Positions 52,986 through 61,974 of a stretch of DNA of 64,000 bases are shown piece after piece. Source of the stretch: Nonomuraea rubra (GTDB lineage Bacteria; Actinomycetota; Actinomycetes; Streptosporangiales; Streptosporangiaceae); the NCBI RefSeq assembly GCF_014207985.1, contig NZ_JACHMI010000001.1:124001-188000 (forward strand), in the 5' to 3' direction. The position numbers were made by a program, and so were the translations under genes. Within the stretch, counting starts at the first letter, position 1. Each line of letters starts with the position of its first letter. The notes under the pieces were generated by a model. It did not search any database, was not told the origin of the DNA, and saw only the letters and a list, made by a program, of their open reading frames with translations.

Positions 52986-53818
52986 TCACTTGCGGTTGTA
53001 GAGCCGCATCGTCAGCGTCCCGAAGACCACCACCAGCACCGCCGACGACACCAGCACCCACGTGATCTCCCCCATGTCCGGCGTCCCGCCCATCAGCGAC
53101 CGCACCGAGCTGACCAGGTGCGAGATCGGGCTGGCGTTGACGAAGACCTGGAGCCAGCCCGGCATGGTGGAGGGGTCCACGTACACGTTGCTGAGGAAGG
53201 TCAGCGGCATCATCACCAGCATGCTGACGCCCATCACCGACTTCTCGTTGCGCATCAGCAGCCCGAACATCGTCCACAGCCACGAGAACGCGAACGAGAA
53301 CACCAGCAGCAGCGCGATCCCGCCCAGCACCCCGGTGATGCCGCCCTGGGGACGGAAGCCCAGCAGCAGGCCGATCAGCAGGATGACGGTCGAGGCCATG
53401 AAGTAGCGCAGGACGTCGCCGAGCAGGTAGCCGACCATGGTGGACGGGCGCCAGATGGGCAGGGTGCGGAAGCGGTCGAAGACGCCCTTCTCGATGTCCT
53501 TGTTGACCTCCACCCCGGTGTACATGGTGATCATCACGACGCTGGTCACCATGATGCCCGGCAGCAGGAACTGCAGGTATTCGGTGGGGGAGCCGGCCAG
53601 GGCGCCGCCGAACAGGTACGTGAACATCAGCGTCATCATGATCGGGAACGCCGTCACGTCGAAGAGCTGCTCGGGCACGTGCTTGATCTTCAGCATGGCC
53701 CGCCACCCGAACGTCATGCACGCCGACCAGGCACTGGGCCGGGGTGGCCGGGCCGTGGGCGCCAGCACCGTGGCGAGGGCCTCGGTGGCGGGGGCGTAGG
53801 CGGTGTCGGTCGTGGTGG

Positions 53819-53822
<4 letters not shown>
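52986..53822 (-). CDS. ABC-2 type exporter permease (DrrB family)
   Basis: The 278-residue membrane protein has six helices and the ABC-2 permease features: [21 protein letters not shown] (~52-72), [20 protein letters not shown] and the late [19 protein letters not shown] (~215-233) loop typical of DrrB. The GTG at 53822 overlaps the ATPase stop by GTGA, giving translational coupling. DrrAB-type pairs export daunorubicin-like drugs, other lipophilic antibiotics or lipids. No biosynthetic genes are adjacent. Confidence 0.92.
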
Positions 53823-54793
<971 letters not shown>

Positions 54794-54813
54794 GAGTGAT
54801 CCCTTCAAGACCT

Positions 54814-55389
54814 TCAGGAGACGTAGGGCTGGTTGCGCCGTCCCTCGCGCAGCGCGCGGCCCCACCAGGCGAGCTGGTCGAGCATGGCCGCGATGGCACG
54901 CAGGCGGTCGTCGGTGTCGCAGGGACGCCGGCAGCCTTCGTCCATGCCGGCGCCCAGCAGGTCGACGCCCACCCAGTCGCGCATGGTGACGGCGTGCAGG
55001 GCGGTGAAGACGGTACGGAGCTGCTCGACGGCGTAGTGGCCGCACGAGCCGGAGCCGTAGGCGACGATGCCGACCGGCTTGGCCTGCCACTCGTCATAGG
55101 CGTAGTCGATCGCCTGCTTGAGCGAGGCGGGGAAGCTGCGGTTGTACTCGGGGGTGACCACGACGAACGCGTCCGCGGCGGAGACGCCGGCGGCGAACTG
55201 CCGCATGGGCGGTGTCGCCTGCTCCGGGTAGCTGGCCGGGAAGGCGTACGAGGCCAGGTCGAGCACCTCGACGGCGAGGTCGTCGCGCAGGCGCGCCCGC
55301 TCGGCGAACCACGCGCCGACCGTGTCGCAGACGCGGCCCGCCCGGGTGCTGCCGATGATCACCGTGACGTTCAGCGGCTCGTCCGTCAT
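54814..55389 (-). CDS. NADPH-dependent FMN reductase (flavodoxin-like)
   Basis: The 191-residue protein is of the PF03358 type: [20 protein letters not shown] (~8-27) forms the FMN phosphate loop, and [20 protein letters not shown] (~76-95) is the conserved flavin motif with PEYN. It reduces FMN or quinones using NADPH. As first gene of the exporter operon it may protect against the exported compound or supply reduced flavin. The ATG at 55389 lies 38 bp downstream of a perfect palindrome, which marks a regulator site; no TetR gene is adjacent. Confidence 0.9.
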   Translation of the reverse strand: MTDEPLNVTVIIGSTRAGRVCDTVGAWFAERARLRDDLAVEVLDLASYAFPASYPEQATPPMRQFAAGVSAADAFVVVTPEYNRSFPASLKQAIDYAYDEWQAKPVGIVAYGSGSCGHYAVEQLRTVFTALHAVTMRDWVGVDLLGAGMDEGCRRPCDTDDRLRAIAAMLDQLAWWGRALREGRRNQPYVS

Positions 55390-55427
55390 GGGCGTCCACC
55401 CCCTTCATCCAGGAGGCGCTAGACGGG

Positions 55428-55448
55428 CCGCTAGATCGGATCTAGCGG
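55428..55448. promoter_or_regulatory. Perfect 10+10 bp palindromic operator
   Basis: Arms CCGCTAGATC (55428-55437) and GATCTAGCGG (55439-55448) flank one G. A further half-site, GCGCTAGAC, is at 55417. The position 39 bp upstream of the reductase start fits a TetR-type repressor site. The regulator is not next to it in this window. Confidence 0.7.
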
Positions 55449-56102
55449 AAGCCCCGCGCGCGTACGGGGACGAGCGGTGGTGGGTGCTCCTGGTCCCGAT
55501 GGCGGTCGCGGCCGGGCTCGCCCTGGTCGCGTACGCCGTCTCCGCCCGCCGTGACCTGGGCGCGGGCCTGCTGCCCGAACGCCCGGCACCCGCGCGGCCT
55601 GATCGGGCTGGCCTGGCGGTTGTACGGAAGCCAGACGATCTCGTGGACCATCACTCTGGGAGTGGCCTCGGTGGGCGTGGGCTGGGTGTCGGCCTCGTTC
55701 GACGTCGGCTCGCTCACGGGCGAGACCCTGCTGGAGATCTTCACGTACGTGTTCTGCCTGGTCGTCGCGTGCCTGGCCGTGACCGGGGCGCTGCGCACGC
55801 TCCGCGAGGAGAGCCGCGGCAGGGCGTCCGCCCTGCTGGCCACCGCCACCGGCAGGGCTCGCTGGCTGTCCGGGCACCTCGTGCTCGGCCTGGCCGCGCC
55901 CGCCGCCATGCTGCTGGCCGTCGGCGCGGGCACGGGCGCGGGTCACGCGCTCGGCAGCGGCCTGCCCGGCGTCATCGGCGCCCAGCTCGGGACGGCGTTG
56001 TCGTTCGCGCCCGCCGCCTGGGCCGTCGCGGGCGTCGCAATCGCCGCGTACGGCCTGCGCCCCCGCGCCGCCGTTCCAGCGGCCGCGCCACCAAGGAGCT
56101 GA
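55449..56102 (+). pseudogene. Frameshifted, truncated ABC exporter permease remnant
   Basis: Two pieces of a polyketide-antibiotic-type ABC-2 permease are recognisable in different frames. The first (~55469-55590) reads ERWWVLLVPMAVAAGLALVA then ARRDLGAGLLPERP; the second (~55590-56102) continues RGLIGLAWRLYGSQ and ITLGVASVGVGW with TM-like stretches to a stop. A frame change in the GC-rich stretch near 55590-55600 is needed to join them. The usual protein is about 500-550 residues, so the N-terminal half and C-terminus are also missing. No start or ribosome-binding site is present. It is a decaying gene unless the frame change is a sequencing error. Confidence 0.65.
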
Positions 56103-56227
56103 CCGTGCCGTCGAAGGCGCGGGCGGGCAGCAGGACCGTCACCGTCAGGGTCGGCGGCAAGACCGCCACGGCGTCGTTCACCGTCGTCGCCCCGCAGAAG
56201 CAGGAGCGCCACGACCGCCGCCGGTAG
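56093..56227 (+). pseudogene. Fragment of a secreted protein's Ig-like domain
   Basis: In another frame, ELTVPSKARAGSRTVTVRVG followed by GKTATASFTV looks like the C-terminal beta-sandwich repeat of a secreted surface protein, ending with a basic tail KQERHDRRR and stop at 56225-56227. It has no start codon context and follows straight after the permease remnant, so it is a fragment left by a deletion. The recognition is by pattern only. Confidence 0.45.
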
Positions 56228-56275
56228 CCAGGGAAGGGGGGTGGGCCCCCGGCCCACCTCCTACGCTTGCTCGTC

Positions 56276-56719
56276 GTGGACATCCGCACCAGAACCCAGG
56301 ACGACCTGGCCGCCTGCGTCGAGGCCCTGGCCGAGGTCCAGGCCGCCGACCGCTACCCCGTGCACTGGCCGGACGACCCGGCCGCCTGGCTGACCCCCGG
56401 CGGCATGACCGGCGCCTGGATCGCGGCCGAGGCGGGCACGGTGCTCGGCCACGTGGCGCTCACCCTGGACCTGGAGGTCAGCCGCCTGTTCGTCACGCCC
56501 GCCGCCCGGGGACGCGGCGTGGCCGCCCGGCTGCTGGAGGCGGCCCGCGCGTCCACCCCGCTGCCGCTCAAGCTGGAGGTCTCTTCGGAGGGGCGGGCCG
56601 CCATCAGGTTCTACGAGCGTTCCGGCTGGCGTCGGGTAGGCAGCACCCGCGCGGACTGGCTGAACGCGGCCGGCGAGCCGGCGTTGTTGTACCACTACGT
56701 GAGCCCGCCGGGGCACTGA
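56276..56719 (+). CDS. GNAT family N-acetyltransferase
   Basis: The 147-residue protein has motif A SRLFVTPAARGRGVAARLLE (~66-85) with the R-G-x-G-V-A acetyl-CoA loop, and the late strand-turn IRFYERSGWRRVGS (~105-118). The substrate is unknown; small GNATs of this size act on amino acids, antibiotics or proteins. The GTG at 56276 is preferred to the TTG at 56267. It follows the pseudogene region and is followed by a hairpin at 56745, so it is a single-gene unit. Confidence 0.85.
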   Translation: MDIRTRTQDDLAACVEALAEVQAADRYPVHWPDDPAAWLTPGGMTGAWIAAEAGTVLGHVALTLDLEVSRLFVTPAARGRGVAARLLEAARASTPLPLKLEVSSEGRAAIRFYERSGWRRVGSTRADWLNAAGEPALLYHYVSPPGH

Positions 56720-56744
56720 AGGCACGCGGCAAATAGGGCCTTGC

Positions 56745-56761
56745 CCGGCCTCCCGGGCCGG
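56745..56761 (+). terminator. Hairpin downstream of the GNAT gene
   Basis: CCGGCC (56745-56750) pairs with GGCCGG (56756-56761) over TCCCG, 26 bp after the GNAT stop. Confidence 0.45.
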
Positions 56762-56890
56762 CGCATACTTCGCGCGGAGCCAGTTGCCAGCCACGCCCGG
56801 CGCAGCAGTGGGGGGCCACAGAGCGCGCCGCGCGTCGGTGTCACACGTGCCGGTCGCGTACGTCCGCTCCGGCGCGTGAGGAGGGACAGC

Positions 56891-56938
56891 ATGCCCGTCC
56901 GGGTCATGCTGGCATGCGCTCGATCATCACGGAGGTGA
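56891..56938 (+). CDS. 15-codon upstream ORF/leader peptide
   Basis: ATG at 56891 with the ribosome-binding site GAGGAGGGA opens a frame reading MPVRVMLACARSSRR and stopping at 56936-56938, five bases before the CAP-protein ATG. Its last codons contain that gene's ribosome-binding site (GGAGGTGA), so the two are probably translationally coupled. It carries one cysteine and five arginines, which could sense tRNA charging. Expression is a prediction. Confidence 0.4.
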   Translation: MPVRVMLACARSSRR

Positions 56939-56943
56939 CTCTG

Positions 56944-57435
56944 ATGGGAGTCCGTCCAGCGCTGCCCGACAGCACCACGGAGGCTTTCATAGCCGAAGCA
57001 CTCGCCGCGGCGAACGCCTACCGGGACAAGCACCACGCGCCACCGCTGACCGTGGACCACGAGCTCACGGAGTACGCCAAGAGCCGGGCCTCCACCCGGT
57101 CGGAGTCGAAGGCGCTGGACGCCGGCCACGACGGCCTGCGCTCCGGCACCGGTGAGAACATCTACTGGGGTGCCGACACGGAGTCCACGCCGGCGAAGGG
57201 CTCCACGGCCGTCGCCAGCTGGTACGACGAGATCGAGTACTACGACTTCGACAAGGCCGAGTTCACCCCGGACAGCGGCCACTTCACCCAGCTGGTGTGG
57301 AAGGGCAGCACGAAGGTGGGCATCGGCCGGGTCTCGGGGCAGACCCCGGAGGGCATGGAGACCTACATCGTCTTCGTCTTCGAGCCCCCGGGGAACATGA
57401 AGGGTGCCTTCGCCGCCAACGTCCTGCGGGCGTGA
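56944..57435 (+). CDS. CAP/SCP-domain protein (cytosolic, GAPR-1-like)
   Basis: The 163-residue protein is a single CAP domain: the HFTQLVWKGSTKVGIG (CAP2 signature) at ~110-125, EFTPDSGHFTQLVW before it, and YIVFVFEPPGN near the end (CAP1-like N-G-x-Y equivalent). There is no signal peptide, unlike secreted SCP proteins, so it resembles the intracellular GAPR-1 branch. The ATG at 56944 is chosen because ACGGAGGTGA precedes it. Metal- or lipid-binding is the known family role. It ends 3 bp before the convergent methyltransferase stop. Confidence 0.85.
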   Translation: MGVRPALPDSTTEAFIAEALAAANAYRDKHHAPPLTVDHELTEYAKSRASTRSESKALDAGHDGLRSGTGENIYWGADTESTPAKGSTAVASWYDEIEYYDFDKAEFTPDSGHFTQLVWKGSTKVGIGRVSGQTPEGMETYIVFVFEPPGNMKGAFAANVLRA

Positions 57436-57438
57436 CCC

Positions 57439-58227
57439 TCAGGGCTTGCGGCCGACACCCGCGTAGTAGACGGCTTCCCGGTCGCCGTACAGGGTCTCGG
57501 GCGTGGGCCGCCAGCGCGGCAGCGGCACCACGCCCGGCTCCAGCAGTTCCAGCCCGTCGAAGAAGGAGGTGACCTCCTCCAGCGTGCGCAGCGTCATCGG
57601 GCTGCCGCCGCTCTCGTTCCAGTGCCGCACCCCCTCTTCGAGCTGCTTGCCCACGAGCCCGTGGGAGAGGACGAGATGGCTGCCGGGCGCCATGGCGGAC
57701 ATCAGCTCGCCGATGATCGTGCGGGCGGCGCCGGTGCCGGGCACGAAGTCGATGACGCCGAGCAGCATCAGGCCGATCGGGCGGCCGAGGTCGAGCAGCT
57801 CGGCGGCCGAGGCGAGGATCTTGCCGGGGTCGCGGAGGTCGCCGTCCACGAAGACGGTGCTGCCGGCCGGGGCGGCGCGCAGCAGCTCGCGGGCGTGGGC
57901 CAGGACCGTCGGGTCGTTGTCGACGTACACGACCCGGCTGTCCGGGGCCACCGACCGGGCCACCTGGTGGGTGTTGTCCGCGGTCGGGATGCCGGTGCCG
58001 ATGTCGAGGAACTGGCGGACGCCCGCCTCGCCGGCCAGGTGGCGAACGGCGCGGCCGAGGAACTCCCTGTTGGCCCGCGCCAGCACCGGCAGGTCGGGGA
58101 CGGCGGCGAGGATCTGCTCGCTGACGATGCGGTCGATCTCGTAGTGGTCGTGGCCGCCGAGCCACAGGTCGTAGATGCGGGCGGGGCTGGGGACGCCGGT
58201 GTCTGGATCGAGCGGGCGGTCGGTCAT
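57439..58227 (-). CDS. SAM-dependent methyltransferase, DUF574/Methyltransf_19 family (second copy)
   Basis: The 262-residue protein has the N-terminal family motif PARIYDLWLGGHDHYEIDR (~15-33), SAM loop QFLDIGTGIPTADNT (~72-86) and VVYVDNDPTVLAHARELL (~98-115). It aligns over its length with the product at 2920-3738, but the two are clearly diverged (DLWLGGHDH vs DYLLGGKDN). The ATG at 58227 matches the family start. It is convergent with the CAP-protein gene (3-bp gap). Substrate is unknown. Confidence 0.92.
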   Translation of the reverse strand: MTDRPLDPDTGVPSPARIYDLWLGGHDHYEIDRIVSEQILAAVPDLPVLARANREFLGRAVRHLAGEAGVRQFLDIGTGIPTADNTHQVARSVAPDSRVVYVDNDPTVLAHARELLRAAPAGSTVFVDGDLRDPGKILASAAELLDLGRPIGLMLLGVIDFVPGTGAARTIIGELMSAMAPGSHLVLSHGLVGKQLEEGVRHWNESGGSPMTLRTLEEVTSFFDGLELLEPGVVPLPRWRPTPETLYGDREAVYYAGVGRKP

Positions 58228-58294
58228 CGGTTCGCGCCTTCCCGGGGGATCGGAGGGGATGCGAGCAGCGTACGCCGGAAGATCGTCCCGGGTG

Positions 58295-58323
58295 GGGTGC
58301 CCGGGCGGCGCGCCCGGACACCC
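58295..58323 (-). terminator. Strong hairpin terminator after pectate lyase
   Basis: The stem GGGTG-C-CCGGGCG (58295-58307) pairs with CGCCCGG-A-CACCC (58311-58323) with one mismatch and a GCG loop. It is just after the pectate lyase stop at 58330 on the minus strand. Confidence 0.65.
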
Positions 58324-58329
58324 GGTGGC

Positions 58330-59763
58330 TCAGAGCCCGATGTCGGCCTGCGGCCCCGCGTACGTCCGCAGCAGCGACGGCACGTCGGCCGCCGGGTCGA
58401 GCGTGTAGGAGTAGAACGAGCCCGGGGTGAAGGCCGAGCCGCCGGTCTCCTGCTGCCCGCTGCAGCTCACGCAGATGCTGCCGCTCTGCCGGAGCTGGGC
58501 GGCGTCGTCACGGTAGTAGGGGTCCTTGACGTTCTCGTAATAGGAGTTCTCGATCACCATCCTGGTGGCGCCGCGCGCGTAGTTGCCGTAGCCGGAGACG
58601 TTCTGCAGGTAGTTGTTGTACAGGTGGGCGTAGGCCACGTTGTCGGTGCTGGGGTTGCGGCTGTTGGTGTTGCGGGTCCAGTTGTGGTGGATCGTCATCC
58701 GGGAGGTGACGTTCTCGGTCCAGCCGATGCCGAAGGTCTTGTTGTTCTCCGCCAGGATGTTCCAGGACACCGTGAGGTAGCTGGTGTCCTTGCGGCTGTC
58801 GATCAGGCCGTCGTTCATCCGGGCGAGGTGGTTGTGGTCGATCCAGACGTGGTGGGCGGTGTCCATCTGGATGGCGTCGTAGTCGTAGGCGTCGTCACCC
58901 GGGTCGTCGTCGGCCATGCGGGTGTCGCGGATGGTCAGGTTGCGGATGATCACGTTGCTGACGCCTTCCCCGAGGAAGAAGCCGCCGTTGACGATGTGGC
59001 CGCTGGTGCCGACGCCGACGATGGTCTTGTTCGAGGCGACCCTGATCTCGGTGCCGTACGGGCTGACGGTGATCGCGCCGTTCACCCTGATCACGTACGG
59101 CGCGCTCGCGGTGGCGTACCTGACGAGATCGGCGTAGTTGTTCACGGTCACCGTGGCGCCGCCCGCGCCGCCGGTGGTGCCGCCGCCGGTGGAGGCGAAG
59201 CCGTCGGCGGTGTTCGGCCAGGTCCGGCCGCCGCCTGCGGTCTCGAAGGCCCACTGCTTGTTGCTGTTGGCGGTGCAGGTCTCCTGGATGACGGCGGCGC
59301 CGTCGGCGGTGGAGGCGCCCTGGTCGCTCATGCACAGGCCGGTGGCGTTGCTGATCACCTGGTACGTCCCGCTGCCCGAGGCGGCGAACCGCCAGAGCTG
59401 GTTGCTCTTCAGCCCGTCGCCGCAGCCCCACTGCTGCAGCCGCAGCCCGGAGGTGGCCGCGCCGTTGGGCACGTCGAGACATCGCCCGCTGTTGACGTTG
59501 CGCAGGGTGAAAACCCCCGGCGACCCGGCCGAAACCACGGTGAACCGCTGCCAGGTGTCACCGGAACAGCCCCACTGCTGCATCAGCGCGCCGTTGTCCT
59601 TGGAGCCGCCGACCACGTCCAGGCACTTGCCGCTCTTGGTCACCTTGAGCTGATACACCCCGCCGGCCACCGGTGTAGCGGCTCTGGCCTGCGACGACGG
59701 CGAGAAAACCACTGCCGCCGCGGCCGCGAGCAGGGCGACGCCCGCGGATCTGAGCTTGGGCAT
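58330..59763 (-). CDS. Secreted pectate lyase (PL1) with N-terminal ricin-type lectin domain
   Basis: The 477-residue enzyme has a signal peptide (~1-30, ending ARAA), then a ricin B-type domain (~30-165) with CLDVVGG, CLDVPNG and CMSDQGA repeats and QW motifs. The pectate lyase barrel (~190-477) shows the PL1 hallmarks VWIDHNHLARMNDGLID, SYLTVSWN and MTIHHNWTRNTNSRNP, the last with the catalytic arginine region. It cleaves polygalacturonate by beta-elimination with Ca2+. The ATG at 59763 has AAGGAGAG. Lectin at the N-terminus rather than the C-terminus is a minor variation. It lies downstream of the LacI gene at 59869, whose candidate operator overlaps the gap. Confidence 0.93.
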   Translation of the reverse strand: MPKLRSAGVALLAAAAAVVFSPSSQARAATPVAGGVYQLKVTKSGKCLDVVGGSKDNGALMQQWGCSGDTWQRFTVVSAGSPGVFTLRNVNSGRCLDVPNGAATSGLRLQQWGCGDGLKSNQLWRFAASGSGTYQVISNATGLCMSDQGASTADGAAVIQETCTANSNKQWAFETAGGGRTWPNTADGFASTGGGTTGGAGGATVTVNNYADLVRYATASAPYVIRVNGAITVSPYGTEIRVASNKTIVGVGTSGHIVNGGFFLGEGVSNVIIRNLTIRDTRMADDDPGDDAYDYDAIQMDTAHHVWIDHNHLARMNDGLIDSRKDTSYLTVSWNILAENNKTFGIGWTENVTSRMTIHHNWTRNTNSRNPSTDNVAYAHLYNNYLQNVSGYGNYARGATRMVIENSYYENVKDPYYRDDAAQLRQSGSICVSCSGQQETGGSAFTPGSFYSYTLDPAADVPSLLRTYAGPQADIGL

Positions 59764-59860
59764 CCGCACTCTCCTTCCTCTCGGCCCCAGAGGAAGCACC
59801 AGGCGCTTTATGTATGTCAAGCAAACAAATTCACAGCCGCCGAAAACCCGTGGTGGCGCG

Positions 59861-59871
59861 TGAAACTTTCA
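59861..59871. promoter_or_regulatory. Candidate LacI operator upstream of pectate lyase
   Basis: TGAAACTTTCA is a palindrome (TGAAA-C-TTTCA) in the 105-bp region before the pectate lyase start, overlapping the LacI stop codon. It shares the GAAA-x-TTTC core with the sites upstream of lacI at 60924-60942, suggesting one regulator for both. Confidence 0.5.
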
Positions 59872-60876
59872 TCGCGGCGCGGTGCTGGAGCGCACCACGA
59901 GCGTGGTGGGCAGCTCGACCCGCTGCGGCGCCTCGCCCGACAGCAGCGCGCCCAGCGCTACGGAGCCCAGGTCAGGCCAGGGTTGGCGGACCGTCGTGAG
60001 CGCCGGCGTGACGTGCGCGGCGGCCCACGAGTCGTCGAAGCCCACCACGCTCACGTCGTCGGGCACCCGCAGGCCGTGCTCGGCCAGCGCCTGGTAGACC
60101 CCGACCGCCATCGCGTCCGAGCAGGTGAAGATCGCGGTGGGCGGTTCGGCGCCGAGCAACTCGCGAGTGGCGGCCAGCCCGCCGTCGCGCTGGAAGTAGC
60201 CGCACACCTCCCAGCGCGGGTCGATCCGCAGCCCGGCCGCGGCCATGGCCTCCCGGTAGCCGGCCAGCCGCTCGATCGCGCAGGGCACGCCGGGGCGGCC
60301 CGTGACGATCGCGACGCGCTCGTGGCCGAGGCCGATCAGGTGCTCGGTGGCCTCACGGGCGCCGTCCCGGTTGGCCGCGGCCACGACCGAGAGCCCGGCC
60401 GGCGGCTTGCGCCGGGGGTCGACGATCACCGCGGGGATGCCGTGGTCGGTCAGCCAGGCCCGCTGGGTGGCGGTCGGCGACGTACGCACCAGCAGCACGC
60501 CCGCGCTGTCCCGGGCGCCGATCCGGTCCAGCCAGGCCGGCGGCGGCTGGCCGTTCTTGGTCCGGCCGACCACGGCGGAGACGATCAGGTCCACGCCGAG
60601 CCGCCAGGCCGCGTCCTCCACGCCGCCGAGAATGGCCAGCGCGTACGGCGAGTCGAGCCCCTGCAGCATGACGTCGACCATGCTGCCCCGCGTCGGCCGG
60701 ACCCGCTGTCGCGGGTAGCCGCGGCGCTCCAGCACCTCCGCGACCAGGCGTCTCGTGTGCTGCGACACGTCGGATCGGCCGTTCAGCGCCTTGGAAACGG
60801 TTGCAACCGAAACCCCGGCCTCGCGGGCGATCACCGCCAGCTTCGGTAGCGGGGCGGGGGAGTCGGGGGCGGTCAT
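59869..60876 (-). CDS. LacI family transcriptional regulator of the plant-polysaccharide locus
   Basis: The 335-residue repressor has the helix-turn-helix KLAVIAREAGVSVATVSKAL (~12-31), hinge region PRQRVRPTRGSMVDV, and the effector domain with VSVVGFDDSWAAAHVTPALT near residue 275. The ATG at 60876 is the family start. It lies between the pectate lyase (co-directional, downstream) and the sugar permeases (divergent, 183 bp). GAAA-x-TTTC palindromes on both sides are likely its sites. The inducer is presumably a pectin- or arabinan-derived oligosaccharide. Confidence 0.93.
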   Translation of the reverse strand: MTAPDSPAPLPKLAVIAREAGVSVATVSKALNGRSDVSQHTRRLVAEVLERRGYPRQRVRPTRGSMVDVMLQGLDSPYALAILGGVEDAAWRLGVDLIVSAVVGRTKNGQPPPAWLDRIGARDSAGVLLVRTSPTATQRAWLTDHGIPAVIVDPRRKPPAGLSVVAAANRDGAREATEHLIGLGHERVAIVTGRPGVPCAIERLAGYREAMAAAGLRIDPRWEVCGYFQRDGGLAATRELLGAEPPTAIFTCSDAMAVGVYQALAEHGLRVPDDVSVVGFDDSWAAAHVTPALTTVRQPWPDLGSVALGALLSGEAPQRVELPTTLVVRSSTAPR

Positions 60877-60923
60877 GTCCCCACTCTGCTCCGAAGGGCG
60901 GGGATAAGGCCAGGCCATGCCAG

Positions 60924-60942
60924 CGAAAATTTCGAAATTTCG
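60924..60942. promoter_or_regulatory. CG-centred palindrome upstream of lacI (candidate autoregulatory operator)
   Basis: AAATTTCGAAATTT at 60927-60940 is a perfect palindrome centred on CG; it is framed by CGAAAATTTCG (60924-60934) and CGAAATTTCG (60933-60942). It lies 48-66 bp upstream of the LacI start. The AT-rich core stands out in this GC-rich genome. Confidence 0.65.
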
Positions 60943-60986
60943 GCGTTTGCCCTGATAGTGGCGCCTGCCTGGTTCACATGCCATTG

Positions 60987-61012
60987 ACGTTGCGTTCGCG
61001 CTAACGCAACGT
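60987..61012. promoter_or_regulatory. Perfect 10+10 bp inverted repeat upstream of permeases
   Basis: ACGTTGCGTT (60987-60996) and AACGCAACGT (61003-61012) flank CGCGCT, so the centre is again CG. It lies 48 bp upstream of the permease GTG. It differs from the GAAA-x-TTTC type, so another LacI-family regulator or a different protein may bind. Confidence 0.6.
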
Positions 61013-61015
61013 TTC

Positions 61016-61031
61016 CTGCAACCGATTGCAG
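61016..61031. promoter_or_regulatory. Canonical LacI/GalR-type operator upstream of permeases
   Basis: CTGCAA (61016-61021) and TTGCAG (61026-61031) flank CCGA with a CG centre. It ends 28 bp before the permease start, overlapping the likely transcription start region. It resembles the O1/O2 sites at 23313-23359 (TGCA cores). Confidence 0.65.
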
Positions 61032-61059
61032 ACCGGCACCACGCGAAGGAGTCCGTTAC

Positions 61060-61974
61060 GTGGCCGTCGTCTCGGCGCCCCCGCCCCGCACCCGACCCCG
61101 CCGAGCAGGCACGCTGACCCCGTACTGGCTGATCGCCCCGTCGGTGGTGGCGATGCTCGGGTTCCTCGTCTACCCGATGCTCAGCGTCCTGTACTACAGC
61201 CTGCAGCACTACAACGTGACCCAGCCCTGGGACAACGGTTTCGCCGGGCTGGAGAACTTCCGCAGGCTGCTGTTCGAGGACCCGATCTTCTGGCAGAGCC
61301 TCGGGTTCAGCGTCAAGTGGGTGGCCGTCGAGGTCGTGCTGCAGTTCCTGCTCGGGCTCGCGCTCGCGCTGATCGTCAACGAGAGCTTCATCGGCCGCGC
61401 GATCTCCCGGGCGCTGGTCTTCTCGCCGTGGGCCGTCTCCGGCGTGCTCACCACCGCGATCTGGGTGCTGCTCTACAACCCGTTCACCGGCATGTCCCGC
61501 TACCTCGCCGACCTGGGCCTCATGGAGTACGGCGCCGCCCCGCTGGCGAACCCGGACACCGTGTTCTGGGCCGCGGTGGTGGCCGAGCTCTGGCGCGGGG
61601 TGCCGTTCTTCGCGATCCTGCTCCTGGCCGACCTGCAGTCGGTGTCGAAGGAGCTGTACGAGGCCGCCTCCGTGGACGGCGCGAGCCGCATCCGCCGCTT
61701 CTTCCACATCACGCTGCCCCACCTGCGCGACGCGATCATCCTGTCCACGCTGCTGCGCTGCGTGTGGGAGTTCAACAACGTGGACCTGCTCTACACGCTG
61801 ACCGGCGGCGGCCCGGCCCACCAGACCACCACGCTGCCGCTGTACGTGGCCGCGCTGGCGGCCCAGTCGCACGACTTCGGCTACGCCACGGCGCTGACCA
61901 CCGTGGCGTTCCTCATCCTGACCTTCTTCTCGATCGCGTACCTGCGCCTGAGCAAGTTCGGAGCGAAGTCGTGA
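61060..61974 (+). CDS. Sugar ABC transporter permease, MalF type (CUT1)
   Basis: The 304-residue membrane protein has six helices after a proline/arginine-rich N-terminus, with the EAA loop KELYEAASVDGASRIRRFFH (~205-224) and the FNNVDLLYTLTGGGPAHQTTTLP loop region of this family. The GTG at 61060 has GAAGGAG nine bases upstream. It is divergent from the LacI gene. Unusually, no binding-protein gene precedes it; the binding protein is either beyond 64000 or elsewhere. It overlaps the next permease by GTGA. Confidence 0.93.
   Translation: MAVVSAPPPRTRPRRAGTLTPYWLIAPSVVAMLGFLVYPMLSVLYYSLQHYNVTQPWDNGFAGLENFRRLLFEDPIFWQSLGFSVKWVAVEVVLQFLLGLALALIVNESFIGRAISRALVFSPWAVSGVLTTAIWVLLYNPFTGMSRYLADLGLMEYGAAPLANPDTVFWAAVVAELWRGVPFFAILLLADLQSVSKELYEAASVDGASRIRRFFHITLPHLRDAIILSTLLRCVWEFNNVDLLYTLTGGGPAHQTTTLPLYVAALAAQSHDFGYATALTTVAFLILTFFSIAYLRLSKFGAKS

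Noticed and set aside
59815..59820. TTGACA as a -35 box for pectate lyase
   Set aside because: No acceptable -10 element is found 16-18 bases downstream.
57622..60849. A 1075-codon plus-strand open frame opposite methyltransferase, pectate lyase and LacI genes
   Set aside because: The three minus-strand genes have clear family motifs; the plus frame has low-complexity composition only.
60984..61012. TTGACG/TAACGC as a promoter of the permease operon
   Set aside because: The spacing between the two elements is about 12 bases, too short for a sigma-70-type promoter.
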